Origin: Phlebiopsis flavidoalba
Lineage: Eukaryota; Basidiomycota; Agaricomycetes; Polyporales; Phanerochaetaceae
NCBI GenBank assembly: GCA_035772785.1
Contig: JAOCPU010000022.1
Location: 124,001 to 188,000, forward strand
Length of the DNA stretch: 64,000 bases
Direction: 5' to 3'
Shown here: in pieces, positions 22,801 through 33,972 of the stretch
Layout of the letters: every line of letters begins with the position of its first letter
How positions within the stretch are numbered: the stretch's first letter is position 1
Made by a program: the position numbers and the translations under genes
Notes under the pieces: generated by a model
What the model was told of the DNA's origin: nothing
Seen by the model: only the letters and a program-made list of their open reading frames with translations
The model's database searches: none

Positions 22801-23117
22801 CGGGGTCTGCGGACCAAACGGTCATGGTGTGGGACCTTGACTCTGGCGAGATGGTCCTCGGCCCACTGTCGCGGTCATGGCGGCGATATAAATGGCGTTG
22901 CGGTCTCACCTGATGGCAAGTTACATTGCATCCGGCTCCCGAGGACAGAACGGTTCGACTGTGGGATGCTGGGACGGGAGAGGCTGTTGGCGAGCTGCGC
23001 GGGCATACGGGCTGGGTGAACTCGGTTTCATTCTCGCCGGACGGTCAGCGAATTGTGTCGGGTTCTAACGATACTACTTTGATGGTTTGGAATGTAGAAC
23101 GCATAGGTACCGAGTGA
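19821..23117 (+). CDS. DUF2235 (Tle1-like alpha/beta hydrolase) - WD40 propeller fusion protein, copy 3
   Basis: [11 protein letters not shown] at about 19935 opens the DUF2235 domain, followed by [34 protein letters not shown] and [18 protein letters not shown]; introns cut at the same places as in copy 2. FVGVW-DP (about 20816-20895) and a GSHS...GGGN motif (about 21110-21200) match conserved later blocks of the family. The linker (about 21640-22140) precedes seven WD40 blades (22210-23100), the best preserved of the three copies, ending NVERIGTE and TGA at 23115. Likely a cytosolic lipid hydrolase regulated by its propeller; this function is inference. The ATG at 19821 was chosen by alignment to copy 2; an in-frame ATG at 19788 is an alternative. 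Frame breaks are fewer in the propeller than in the hydrolase half. Confidence 0.9.
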
Positions 23118-24554
23118 CATTGTCATCCCGTCGTAGCACGCTGCGCTTATTTTGACCATCATGTATGCGCCATGTTATCACAGATTCGGTCACTGATCCA
23201 GGGCTATTATAGATTGATTCGACCTCCCTTACATCCGGTCTCTGACATAACACGTCGACCACCTCCTCTCGTCTCCGTCCTAACCCATCTCAGGAAGAGA
23301 AGGCCGTAACGGAGTGATCCCAGCATTTCCGTAGCACAACTCTGAGATTGCTACAAATGTGACTTTGATTATCTAAGACACACGTGCTGAAAATGTGATG
23401 CTTACTGTTAGCTGCGAAATGATGAGTGTGAAAGGGAATGATACGTGTGCTCTCAAGCGAAACCACTGACCAGTCGGACGAGGTAGCGGCTCCACTACAA
23501 TGACCCTCAGCCACCCTACGATCTGTGACACTCGTTTAAGGGAGACATCAGTTCTAGGCTAGGGGGGAAACGACACACAGAGTGATATTGAGCCCTCTAC
23601 ATCCTAGTAATTGGTCTCCTTCCTTCTCTCAGCTCAAGCGCTCCAGACTGCCCTCGGATGAGCGGCATCGCTGGCGCGACCTCAACGTCCAGAAGTCACT
23701 GCTTCTGGAGCTGCATGCCGAACACACGGCGCAACTCTAGTAGTAAGAACCTGCCCATCTTAGACACAATAGGTACTGTATGCGCCATAGCGGCGAGCCG
23801 TCTTCATGAGACTTCAGAGTGCACCAATAGAGCTCTAGGAGTGTGCGGAATGAGACTCGAATTGGAGCCTCATACTCGTGTAGCACAACCCGTTTGACCA
23901 AGGCTTGTCGCTGTGTCCGCAATCGACCCTGGGAGCAGTAGTACACAGTACGTCGCAAGTCCCCTGCGAATGAGAGTGAGGCCTGGGCCCAGAAGGAAGG
24001 ACTGTGATGTCCTTTGAGGGGTCTTTAGAGGGGCACAAACGATGCAAGTAAGCAAAGAAGTCTCGTGTAAAGTCATAAGAGAGGTGCGTCCGTCGCACAG
24101 ATGAGGACAGCCGGAGGCACGATCTCAAGTATTTCTGTCCAGAAAGGTTCATCAGCGCTTCTCGATTGACCTCGAGGCTCGGTGCAGATATATACTACAC
24201 TAATCCAAACCGCTGGCCGCAACTCTAGCGTGAAATGAGGTGTGCGTTCAAGAATGTGCCCTTCAAACTTCAGAGAGTATCGGGTGTGCATCCCATGGAT
24301 CAAATGTTTTTTGCAAGATGATACTATTGCCCAGTGGTTCGGTCACCATGCGGCGGCCGCCGTGTCGCTATACCGACAAAGGAGTCGAGAATATATTCTA
24401 CGCGGTGGTGAGAAGTGACCTGGGCAGGGAGTAATGTTCAAGAATGCTGAGGAAGCCTCGAACGGAGGATACGACAGGGAGGGCCAGAGGAAAGGAGGAA
24501 ATGAGTTTGATGGTTGGCAACGGGCCGGCCATAAGTTGTCTTGGTGTGGCAAGC
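23118..24554. other. spacer with no recognisable gene
   Basis: Only short frames without family motifs on either strand; nothing supported. Confidence 0.5.
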
Positions 24555-24693
24555 GCACTCTCTCGTGCCCCTCCTAGGTGCATCGTCTAGATGATTCGGT
24601 GGCACGATGGAGCGCGTCACTCGCACACTCTCACGTCCCGTCCAGGTGCAATCGTGTTTAGATGGATCCAGTGGCGTGATGGAGCGCGTCACT
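24555..24693. repeat. imperfect tandem duplication, unit about 70 bp
   Basis: Two adjacent copies share CACTCTC, an AGGTGCAATCGT-like block and GATGGAGCGCGTCACT in the same order (first copy about 24555-24621, second about 24627-24692), with several substitutions. Confidence 0.7.
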
Positions 24694-24853
24694 TCGCTAT
24701 CGCGAAAAAGTCGAATGCGTCAGGTGGACGCTCGGATGTGTTGAATGTCTGCGGAGGTTACTGGTCAGCATTGAATACTTAGATTCAGACGATGTCTTTT
24801 TTAATCTGGAACACGTACCCGAGGTAATCAAAGGCACCCTTCGATGCTCATTT

Positions 24854-25256
24854 CTACTTCTCCTTCCTCTGGGACGAAGTCGAAATGCGACCCGTTGGCG
24901 TGGGCGCGAGTGCACCTCCGAAGCCATACGAGGTGCACTGCACAGGGTGCCATACGCAGCGTCGTAGGCCTGCTCGGACTCGGACGAAGTCCGACCCTCC
25001 GCCTTTAGCGGGCGACTTCTTTGACTTCTTCGACTTGAACTTGAACAGCGTGGCTGATCGGGGGAGCGGGAAGGGCGATGGCGCGCTGCCGCCGAAGCCG
25101 TACTGGTTCTGGAGGTCGCCGCATAGCGCGGCGGCGAAGTCTTTTCGCGCGGAGGACTTCTTCATGAGGTCCTCAGTCGACGAGGTCGAGGAGACAGAGT
25201 GGAGGGTCTCGTTGGAGGCGAAGATTAGGCCGCTTGTTGCGATCCGTGAAGAGCAT
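24854..25256 (-). CDS. small YGFGG-repeat protein, paralogue 1
   Basis: A small conserved hypothetical protein type with two YGFGG modules: LQNQYGFGGSAPSPFPLP after a KKSSARKDFAAAL lead-in, and TSYGFGGALAP near the C terminus, separated by a Lys/Ser-rich basic segment. It is clearly paralogous to the gene at 27103-27478. The start at 25256 sits in a cacaATGCTCTTC context matching the paralogue, with a TATA box at 25403-25410. The ATG frame and the body frame differ by +1, as in the paralogue. Between the modules a stretch reads AYDAAYGTLC only in another frame, then the original frame resumes, showing two compensating indels. Function unknown; no signal peptide or membrane segment. Confidence 0.65.
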
Positions 25257-25402
25257 TGTGTTGGCTGGGTAGAGGTGGATGGAGAGTCGGTAGAGCTGGT
25301 GGTGGGAATGTTGTTTGAGCGAAAAACGCGATGTGTTCGTGTAGTTGAGGGAAAAAACGCGAGTGTTCGTGTGTTGAGGGACTACCGGGAACGCGACGAA
25401 CG

Positions 25403-25410
25403 CCTTTATA
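25403..25410 (-). promoter_or_regulatory. TATA box of YGFGG paralogue 1
   Basis: TATAAAGG on the minus strand about 150 bp upstream of the predicted start, ahead of a leader resembling that of the paralogue. Confidence 0.6.
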
Positions 25411-27102
25411 CAACACGACCACTCTGCCGCATCGCGCCCCTACACGCTGCACAAGCGCAAATCGCGTCGCTGGACTCACGTCGGTCCGCATCTGGCCCAC
25501 AAACTATGACTGCGGCGACTGTGGTAACGACCATCAAGCCAGGGATCGCGTGGTAGGAGGCGCTGCGGGGGCTTCCACCGGTGCGGTACCGCAGCTGTGA
25601 GCCCGCGTCTAACCTTGCCAGCACCGCGTGCGTGACTCTCGTCCGTTAGAACAGCGGGTGGATCAGTCGCAGGAAGAGTTGGACAGGACGGCTATGCGAT
25701 TAGGTTTGGCATGGATCATCGCCGATCGGGGGCTCCTGTACGAGTATTCAGTACGCCTCGCTGGGCTGTGTGGCGGAGCGCCAGGAGCTTGCGAGGGGAA
25801 TTCGACTGACTCTGTGTGGCTTCATGCGCGCCTCGCCAGCACCTGGTCGTCCGACGGCGCACGGTGTTTCGGAGGGCAAGTCGCAGTATCACCTTGCACA
25901 ACGCGCTGAGATGCGCAGGCGATGTTTATGCATGCAAGGACGCAGGTTGCGACCGCAGCCAGCTTGGTTGCCTGACATGCGCGCCTCTTTGTGAGTTTCA
26001 AAGCTGTGATTCAATCGCTCCTTGCCTGATCAGTGTTTGTTGTTGATCATATTCAGACTCCGCTTACTCTGATCATCGTCCGCTCCTACATCAGTTGTAC
26101 GCCAATAACAGATCCCCCGTCAGCTCTACAACTCACCATTGAACACGACCGCCGCGGAGCGGTCACCCAAACGCGTAAACCTGGGCAACAGACCGAGTTC
26201 TGTCATCACATCTTGGATATGCAGTTGCATTTGATAATCCGTTGATACTGGTTCGACGAAGTTATGGCTATTGGCGAATATGCGGTGCGTCTAGGGCTGT
26301 CTCTGGGAAACACGCACAGAACACGCTGTTTCTTAGCCATCCCGTGAGCCACAGCAATTTTGAACCGGGCGGTAAGCTAAGGACAAGGCCGTCGCTGGCC
26401 GTCGGGTCGCATGCGAGGCATATTGCACCTCCAGAACGGCTACATGTTGCTCAGCAAGGAAGCGTCCATTCATTAAAACTTGGAGGACAAGGGAAGCCGC
26501 AGTGTTCGACGCACGCATTCAGATATGAGACTGAGAGAGTAGAATTATGCATCCGTACAAGCAGATACGAGAGATAATGAATCCAGGGATGAAGCGAGAA
26601 CGCTAACGAAAAAGAGAGAGCGGTGGGAGAACTTGTGAGAAGAATCAAGTGTAAAGAATGGTGATCAACGATGAAGTGGAGAAGGGTGGCGCGCTCTTGG
26701 AGCGTTAGATGTGGGCGGAGAGATGAGAAAGACGTGATACGTGAAGCGGGGATGAAAGGAGCCGCAAAGTTTGAGCCAGGAGTAAGAAGCGGATACGATC
26801 TTCTATGCGAATAGCCCCATCCCCCACCCATCCGTCCGACCGTTTCGCACAGACCACCACAGAGGCGAGTCTGGCAGCCGGGCAATCACAGCCGTTCGAG
26901 CGACGAGTGCTCTAGCTGCTATACCCGGAAGGCGCATTAGCATACGGGGGATGCCATGTACAGCGGAGCGCGTGTACTAGTGCGAACAGTGTGGCTGTCT
27001 GTGGAATGTGAAAATGAGAACGGGGTTTCAAATGACGGCGCGCAGAAACATACTGTGTCACGAGAGAGTTACGTATGTAAAACGCGGGCGAGGGCGGGGC
27101 AT
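25411..27102. other. spacer between the two YGFGG genes, no supported gene
   Basis: Frames on both strands (for example minus 26451-26885) show no conserved motif. Nothing else recognised. Confidence 0.45.
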
Positions 27103-27478
27103 TTACTTCTTGCCGAGCCACGAGGCCTTGGTGGAGGGGACGGAGGCACCGAATCCGTACGACGAGCAGAGCGCGCCGTAGGCGGCTTCCCAGTCTTTCG
27201 TCGGCTTCGACGCGGTGCCGGAGGGCGCGCGGCGACGGCGGTGGGGTTTGGGAGACTTGGTCTTCATCGTCTTTGTCGCTTTGGGCAGCGTGACGGGGAT
27301 GGGCGCGCTGCCGCCGAAGCCGTACTGGCTTTGGAGCGAGCCGAGAGCGGCGAAGTAGTCCTTTTGTTTTGTCTCGGTGGACGGCTTCTTCAAGAGCGTG
27401 CTCGTCGAGGAAGAGGAGGTGACCGAGGTGAGGGTCTCGGTGGAGGCGGAAGAAGGACGACTTGCGGCTGAACAACAT
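27103..27478 (-). CDS. small YGFGG-repeat protein, paralogue 2
   Basis: About 125 residues when the frame is followed through. The N terminus is MLFSRKSS, followed in another frame by a Ser/Thr-rich ASTETLTSVTSSSSTSTLL stretch. Module 1 is DYFAALGSLQSQYGFGGSAP and module 2 is WEAAYGALCSSYGFGASVP, with a basic linker containing KPHRRRR between them and a C-terminal WLGKK. It is the better preserved paralogue: both modules and the stop lie in one open frame. A TATATATATA box is at 27583-27592. The duplicated AAxGxLxxxYGFGG module suggests an internal duplication in an ancestor. Role unknown. Confidence 0.72.
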
Positions 27479-27582
27479 TGTGGTGGTTGGTTGTGAAGTG
27501 CTGGTGGTGCTGGTAGCAGGAATGTTGGGTGAAGTGTGCGGTTGCTTGAAATCTGAGGGACTTACCGTGCATCTTGCTCAAG

Positions 27583-27592
27583 TATATATATA
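27583..27592 (-). promoter_or_regulatory. TATA box of YGFGG paralogue 2
   Basis: TATATATATA about 105 bp upstream of the predicted start codon. Confidence 0.6.
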
Positions 27593-29651
27593 CGCGTCGA
27601 CGAGACAGGGGCCTACCGCCTTGTCTGTCACAGGACGCGCCTTGACTCAGCGCGTCACCGCATCGCTGGCGCGCGGCGGACCCTACACCCAGGGCAAGGG
27701 TGACTGCGAACGGCTGCGGCTAACAACGGTTGACGACATCTGGGGGTGCCACCCCGCACTACAGCAATGATGCACGAGCCCTCCGCCCTAGGGCAGGCAC
27801 TGCGGTTGACTTGTTTTGTGACTGGATCACGGACCGGACTGGTATCGTCACTTGTGCGGTTCCGCAGTGGCGTTGGCGCCTAGCCCGAATGACTCGCGCG
27901 CAATCCGAGCATGTCGGGGGCAGTCGATCTTCAGCGTCCCGACGCTCTCAACGTGTTCGAAAACGCGTTTGGGGAGGAGGGAAATTTCTGGGTAGCGGTG
28001 CAAACTTTGTCAAAAGAATCCCGAGCAAGTACAAGACCTGTGGACGACGACGGGACTCGACGTGTCCTGAGAGCGCCGAGATTTTTTAGTGACTGGGCGT
28101 ACCTGATCGTATGACCCGTGCACTGACCATTCCAACGACGCGGCGGTCTCGAACGTCGGGAGCTGACTGCGCGCGTAGGCGCGCAGCCCCGAACAAGGGC
28201 GGCCGCAGCGCTTCCGCAGTGAGTCGGAGGGTCAAGTCACTGCGGAACCGCATCATATTGATGCGCTGGCCTTATCCAAGCATACCCGTCGAACGAGGTT
28301 CCTTTGTTACGAGATCGCCTGGAGATAAGGGTCTCTTGGAGCCGTCATGGCTGGCGTCCGACACCGACAGATGCACTGAACCTGAGCAGGACCGTGGTGC
28401 GCGTTGTAGGCGAGATTGGGAAGCGTACAGAGTCGTTTCGTTTCCCCTCCCACTAGAAGAAATACGATCTGGATGTTCACAGAGGATTGTCGCCAGCGTG
28501 AGGATGGCTCAGCGAGAAAGGGATGAAAACTGGATGGTGGCGATCGACAACCGCGGGAACGAGGCTAATCAAACCTTGCTTGTAGCGCCCTCACCGACGT
28601 CGGGACCGAACTGGGAAAGGGCGGGAGGGCGCTCTTAGAAGGCTTCGTGGCGTTCGGCTGTTACCGGCCTACGTTCTGATTTTTTACGCGCTTCGTTCTT
28701 GCTTTCCTCCACACCCACGTATAGTCCTAGTGCTCGACTCGCCGCGCATGGAATCTTTGTTCAAACGAAAACACGTTTTGATACGTGATTGTCTTGCGTG
28801 CCCTTTCCCGCGTACAAGATCCCGTTCCCGGGAACACCGTCGATCACCGATGGCAGACTTGTAATGTCAACATACAATTCGGTATGTCTAAGTGATCTAT
28901 TCGGCAGCATTCTATATTGGTACCTGACAGATTATATGATTGCTAATTACAACAGTCCTACACCATGTCTCAATACTCAGGTATGAGGGAGCAGTTTATG
29001 TTTCTCTCGACAGAATATCCCAACCTGACACGCGATTATGGTGAAGAGAAATCCCTACCTCTCGCGCCTCCAACTCGGCCCTCTATCTCCCAGACTTGAG
29101 CATTTTACTAAAAAGACTTGCAATATTTCTCTCGAAATATACCATGGGCTGGGACCTTCTGTCTCAGAGGTGTATGTTAGCGTGCAAAGAGCTGAGTGTA
29201 ACTGGCGGCTTCCAGAGCATCACCGAGACCATCAAAGTAGTGGTACGGCTGTGAGCCAGTACAGGCACGGTGAGAATCAACTCAGCTTCTCTACTGCGTC
29301 TGCTGACCTCCTTTGACTCTAGCGCGCAACCTATCCTCACGAAAGTTGAGACATCCCTGTGTATGCTGCTGTGCAATCCTGCATGCTCCTTGTTTGTGTC
29401 AATTCTTTACATGGTTCGTATTCGTCATATGTGGTGTGCAGAATATACTCATGGGGACTTCTGCCCGTTGTTCTAGCGGTGCTCGTCTGGCCAAGAGCGC
29501 AACATATACCAAAGTCGCATCACAACGCATACAACCACATGCTCCAAAGCACAGCGGCTTGAATCAGCGCTCAACTCTGGCGAGACATAAAATCCGCGCG
29601 AGGAGGACAACCCCAGCCCAAGGACCACCGCTCAACCATTTCCTACGCAGG
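27593..29651. other. spacer with no supported gene
   Basis: Several medium-length plus-strand frames (27911-28114, 28111-28638, 29038-29316) have no family motifs or plausible intron pattern. Nothing recognised. Confidence 0.45.
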
Positions 29652-31761
29652 ATGTATGCGGCTCCAAAGCTGTTCGTCGCGCTCTCTCCGCCGCCGTACT
29701 CGCATCCGCCTCGCTCGTGTTTTCACGAAAGTCGCCCCGCTCCGCCTGTTGGCTATGTGAGTCAGGGCCTCACCCAGGCGAACCAAACGCTGGAGCTTCG
29801 CATTGGTCTCGTTTCAAGCAACCTCGGCGGCCTCCACGACAAACTTGCGTCCATCAGTACTCCAGGTAGCGCAGATTTCAGACAGTGGCTGTCCGCGGGT
29901 GCGTCGTATGTTCTGACGAGAGGGCACAGTGCTGACTTGTTGTGCATCTTGGTCACGCAGATGAAGTCAAGTCTTTCGTTCAGCCGTCTGCCGCCACCCT
30001 AGCTGCTTTCAGTTCATTCGCGAACGCGAACAATCTGGAGACGACCAGCGTCTCTCCTCATGGCGACTGGATCTCCGTCACCACTACAGCCGGTCAAGCA
30101 AACTCCCTGTTCGGCGCCCACTTCCAGGACTTTGTGCGCGAGGGATCATCTCAGCTCCTCGTACGCACGCTCTCAGTATCTTTGCCGTCGGAGCTGGTCA
30201 GGGTCATGTTGAGGTCGTCCACCCGACGACTTCATTCGATGACTCGGACCCCCGGCTCTTCTCGTTCTCAAGTACGCCAACTAGGCGCTCCAAGACAGCG
30301 AAGAGAGACGTTTCTTCATCGTGCAACTCGACGATCACCCCTACCTGTTTAATAGATCTGTATGAGATTCCGACCACACCCGCGACGCAGAAAAGCAGCA
30401 CGCTGCTTGTCACAGGGTACGACAATCAGTTCGCTGAGCTCGACGACGTGTCCGTGAGTCGACTCTTAGCCTATGCCGACGCCGAGACGACTTAGCTTAA
30501 TCTCTCTCAGCAATTTCTCTCAATCTATCGGACCGATATTGATCCCTCTACGACCTTCGCACTCGAAGCGGTGGACAACGGAAGGAATCCTCAAGACCCG
30601 GACTCTGGCGGGTACGTCGGTCAATTCCTGTCTATTTCCTGACACTAAGAGCGCGGTAGATCCGAAGCTGACCTTGATGTCGAGTACACTGTCGGCCTTG
30701 CAACTGGCGTCCCGGTCGCGTTCCTGTCGAATGGCAATCTTCAAGACTTTCCTACCGCACTCGTCGATAGTGCTAATTACATCGCTAACATGAGCAGCCT
30801 TCCAATGGTGATCACTACTTCGTACGGCCTGAACGAAGACACGTTCTCTCCTAGCCTCGCCACGTGAGTTTCTCCCCGCTTTCACACCTCTCGAATGAGC
30901 TTACAGGAAACCTCAGGAAGCTATGCAACACGTACAGTTCCATCACCGCTCAAGGCGTCTCCTCTCATCTTTGCCTCGGGCGACGGCGGCGTCCGCGGGA
31001 GCCACGACAAGGCAGCGCAGTGCTCTGAAAACAACACCTTTATCCCCACCTTCCCCGCGTCGTGCCCATTCGTCACCACCGTCGGGTCGACATTCGGAAT
31101 CCAGCCCGAGAGGGCGATCAACTTCAGCTCCGGCGGGTTTTCGAACCTCTTTGCGATGCCGGGCTACCAGGCTTCGGCCGTGGCGAGTTTCAAGAAGACG
31201 CTCCCGTCGGATTTTGCGGGCGTGTTTTAACCAGACCGGACGAGGGTACCCCGATGTGAGTAAATATAGTTTTCAATATCTCTCGGCTAGGTGGCCTTAC
31301 CGCGCTTTGGCAGGTATCGACGCAGGGCTCGAACTTTGAGTACATCATCGGCCCAGAGCACGACCTCACGAGCGGTACATCCGCGTCAGCCCCGACGTTT
31401 GCGAGCATCGTCGCGCTGATCAACGATCGGCTCATCGCCGCGGGCAAACCCGGTGCTCGGGTTCTTGAACCCCTGGATATACTCGGCCGCGTCGAGTGCG
31501 TTTACGGATATCACTCTCGGCAAGAACGTAGGTGGGTCGTGCCCGGATACCGCGGTATGTTGCTTCTCTACATCACACGTGGGCTTGAACTCGTATTCAT
31601 ATTACACCATACAGGTCGGGTTCTCAGCGGTGGCAGGGTGGGATCCGGTTTCAGGTATGCCACACAATGACAGCTCTCGTATATGGAAACGCTAACCATC
31701 CTCTAACTTAGGCTTTGGTACTCCTAACTTCCAAAAGTTACTAGACGCAGCCATGTCCTAG
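29652..31761 (+). CDS. secreted sedolisin (peptidase family S53, tripeptidyl-peptidase-like)
   Basis: The N terminus MYAAPKLFVAL runs, after a two-base frame break, into an Ala/Leu-rich signal peptide. The pro-domain follows (ELRIGLVSSNLGGLHDKL, STPGSADFRQWLS, then DEVKSFVQPSAATLAAF after an intron ending near 29960). The S53 catalytic domain has TFALEAVDNG and EADLDVEYTVG, supplying the Glu and Asp of the Ser-Glu-Asp triad, and SGTSASAP with the nucleophile Ser codon at 31380. ASGDGGVRG and the C-terminal GFGTPNFQKLLDAAMS are also typical. At least six introns, for example before QFLSIYRTD (about 30505) and around 31600. Such enzymes are exported and digest proteins at acidic pH. All triad residues are present; frames are disturbed at several points outside them. 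Confidence 0.92.
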
Positions 31762-33307
31762 CCATCATTACACCGGATCATATCGAATACACTGCTACAA
31801 CCGCTGTTTGCATTTTTCAAGGGATCACAGCATGCCGATCGATTTTTCCTCTCTGGTGTGCCTCTATGCTTGCGACAACCAGGGTCAAGCTGTCAAGACA
31901 GGTCCGTTTGTCCTGACGGTGCGGCTTTTCAGTAACATTTATATGACATTTCTCTCCGTCAAGTGATCCTATCACCAGATTGCTGAAGCATCTTCTCCGA
32001 GATTCTTTTGGGTACTGCGATATCTATGGCCCATCCGAACTGCACGCCAGGCCAGTCGTCTCATCGAAGCTATCTGAATGTATTAGCACCGTATTCAAGA
32101 TGAACTATGGCACGATCAACATCATCCGGCTGTTCAATCACAGAGGCGACAAGTGAATTGTGCATGGGGAAGATATCATGCACATTGATGACATGATTAC
32201 AGGCTGAGATGTTAACATCATTCAAGATTTCTTGCGTGCAGCTCAAATGTAAGATTGAAGTATGAATTTCTCACCGTACTCTGGCTGCAATGATGAGGAC
32301 GAATTGCAGATGTGATGCATGAGATGTCATCCTCCAAGTCAGCCGCACAATCAATCCTTGTGCTCGTATTTCAAACATTCACGATACGAGGATAACCAGC
32401 GTTCACAGCATCATCCCAGATCACGATGAATAGAAGTCGTACCCCGATTGTCAGTTCGCGGTGTGGCAGACGGTCAAAGGTACCCGTGCTTGCACTCCCG
32501 TACGAGGAGAGTCGAATACGAAGGGATCTGACTCTCCAAAATTGGTTCAAGCAGTCCCACATCCAACTTTGACATGGAGAAAAACGGACAAATCTTCCGC
32601 CTTGAATTGCCGTTTAAGTATTAGATGCGGTGCGTAAATACCAAATAATGATATAAGAAGATGAGACGAAGATTTATTGTGGCAAAAAGATCCGATCATC
32701 CATTCCAAGCATCCTGTGTGGCGAGAGCGCGTATGTTTTCGCTCCTTTCCAGAGTAAAAGCAGAGGCTTCGGACAGACGGTGATATACACCGCTGTACCG
32801 ACGAAGACCCGAAATGAGCCTAGACTCGCTCCGTAGCACCGGGACTCGAGGAGGTTCAGGGCTGCGGGAGAACCGTGCCTTGGAGCGCCGGGGGCGTGTT
32901 CACCACCTGTCTCCCTTTTGACAACGTTTGAAGGCACACGCACCTCCGCGGGCTCTTGGGGCCCGAAATATCCATTCATTGGATATTCCAATCCCATTTC
33001 ACAGGGGGATGACCGACAATTAGGCATGCTTCCGGCGCGTTTGGATTTAAATATAACAGAGAAATCTCAAATAAGACCAAGGTAATATGGACATCACAGT
33101 AGACTCACCTGAGAGGAGCAATGTGGTGCAAATAGGGGCCAATTAGCTGCAAGGCAGGACGGTCTGGATTCGCTCCACAGAGCGGTGGTCGATGCTGTGT
33201 CGGCGAGACGTGTCGGCCCATGGGACCCAGACAGGCAAAACGGCCGGTGGCGCCAATGTGATCCGGACGGGGTCTGCCGACCGTGCGCCAGGGGGCGAGT
33301 GTGGGGG
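31762..33307. other. spacer, no supported gene
   Basis: A minus-strand frame at 32674-33027 (117 codons) is open but carries no motif I recognise. The rest has only short frames. Confidence 0.45.
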
Positions 33308-33313
33308 TATATA
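33308..33313 (+). promoter_or_regulatory. TATA box of the Kre9-like gene
   Basis: TATATA followed by about 105 bp of CT-rich leader directly before the start codon at 33420. Confidence 0.7.
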
Positions 33314-33419
33314 GCACCTCCTGCGCCCACTTTGTCTTGCCCATCCCCTCCTCTTTCTTCTTCAGCTTGCACCTTTTTCTTTCCATCTTCAACGCCCCCA
33401 CCTTTTACTTTTTTTCACG

Positions 33420-33972
33420 ATGATGACGACTTCGCTCATGGCCTCTTTCTTCCTCTTCTTTGCCGCCCTCCTGTCCGTCGTCTCCGCCGTACCCACTCGA
33501 GAAGCGTGACGTTTTCGTTCCCCCCATCCTCTACCCCCACGCTTGGTACCGTTTGGAAAGTCGGACAGAAGCACAATGTGTCACTTGGTGAGTCAAGAGC
33601 ATGTCAGAATCCCACGATCGCTTACCATCACGCTCATGTAGGTCGACTGCCGATGCACCTAAGCAGATCACGAACAAGCAGGGCATGATTGTGTTGGCTA
33701 CTCACGGTCTTGAGGATATTGGTGCGCCTTCATCGCTTGATTCCTCCTCGCATCAGCTAACAGCGTGCTAGAACACCCTCCTTGCGTCCGGCTTCGACAT
33801 CCTGTTGGGCCGCATTGAGAATCACCGTGCCGAATGTTTCCACAAGCCGACGATTACGCTCTTGTCCGTGAGTAGAATCGAACAATCAGTCACTAGCGTA
33901 GTTTCTAACGCCCATATTCCAGTCTTCGGCGACTCTGGCAACTTCAGCCCCAACTTCACCATCACCTCCTAA
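33420..33972 (+). CDS. small secreted protein with a Kre9/KNH-like (Ser-Thr-rich GPI-anchored type) N-terminal domain
   Basis: The start gives MMTTSLMASFFLFFAALLSV, a clear signal peptide ending near VVSA. After a frame break the mature part reads KRDVFVPPILYPHA, GTVWKVGQKHNVS, an intron, then APKQITNKQGMIVLATHGLEDI, an intron, SGFDILLGRIE and ITVPNVS, and the C-terminal FGDSGNFSPNFTITS with TAA at 33970. GTVWxxGxxHNVxW followed by xNFSxxFTI is the family's hallmark beta-sandwich pattern. These proteins are abundant in basidiomycete secretomes; a cell-wall glucan-related role is only presumed by analogy with Kre9/Knh1. Total length of about 125-130 residues is usual. Three introns of 45-60 nt. 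Confidence 0.78.

Noticed and set aside
1..23117. NACHT-WD40 (NLR) genes as the explanation for the WD40 blocks
   Set aside because: Upstream of the two complete propellers the sequence reads as DUF2235 with GFSRGAYQ. No Walker A/B motifs or NACHT signatures were found there.
10266..23117. DUF2235 genes as bacterial contamination or recent horizontal transfer
   Set aside because: Conserved spliceosomal introns at matching positions and fusion to fungal-type WD40 blades show they are resident nuclear genes.
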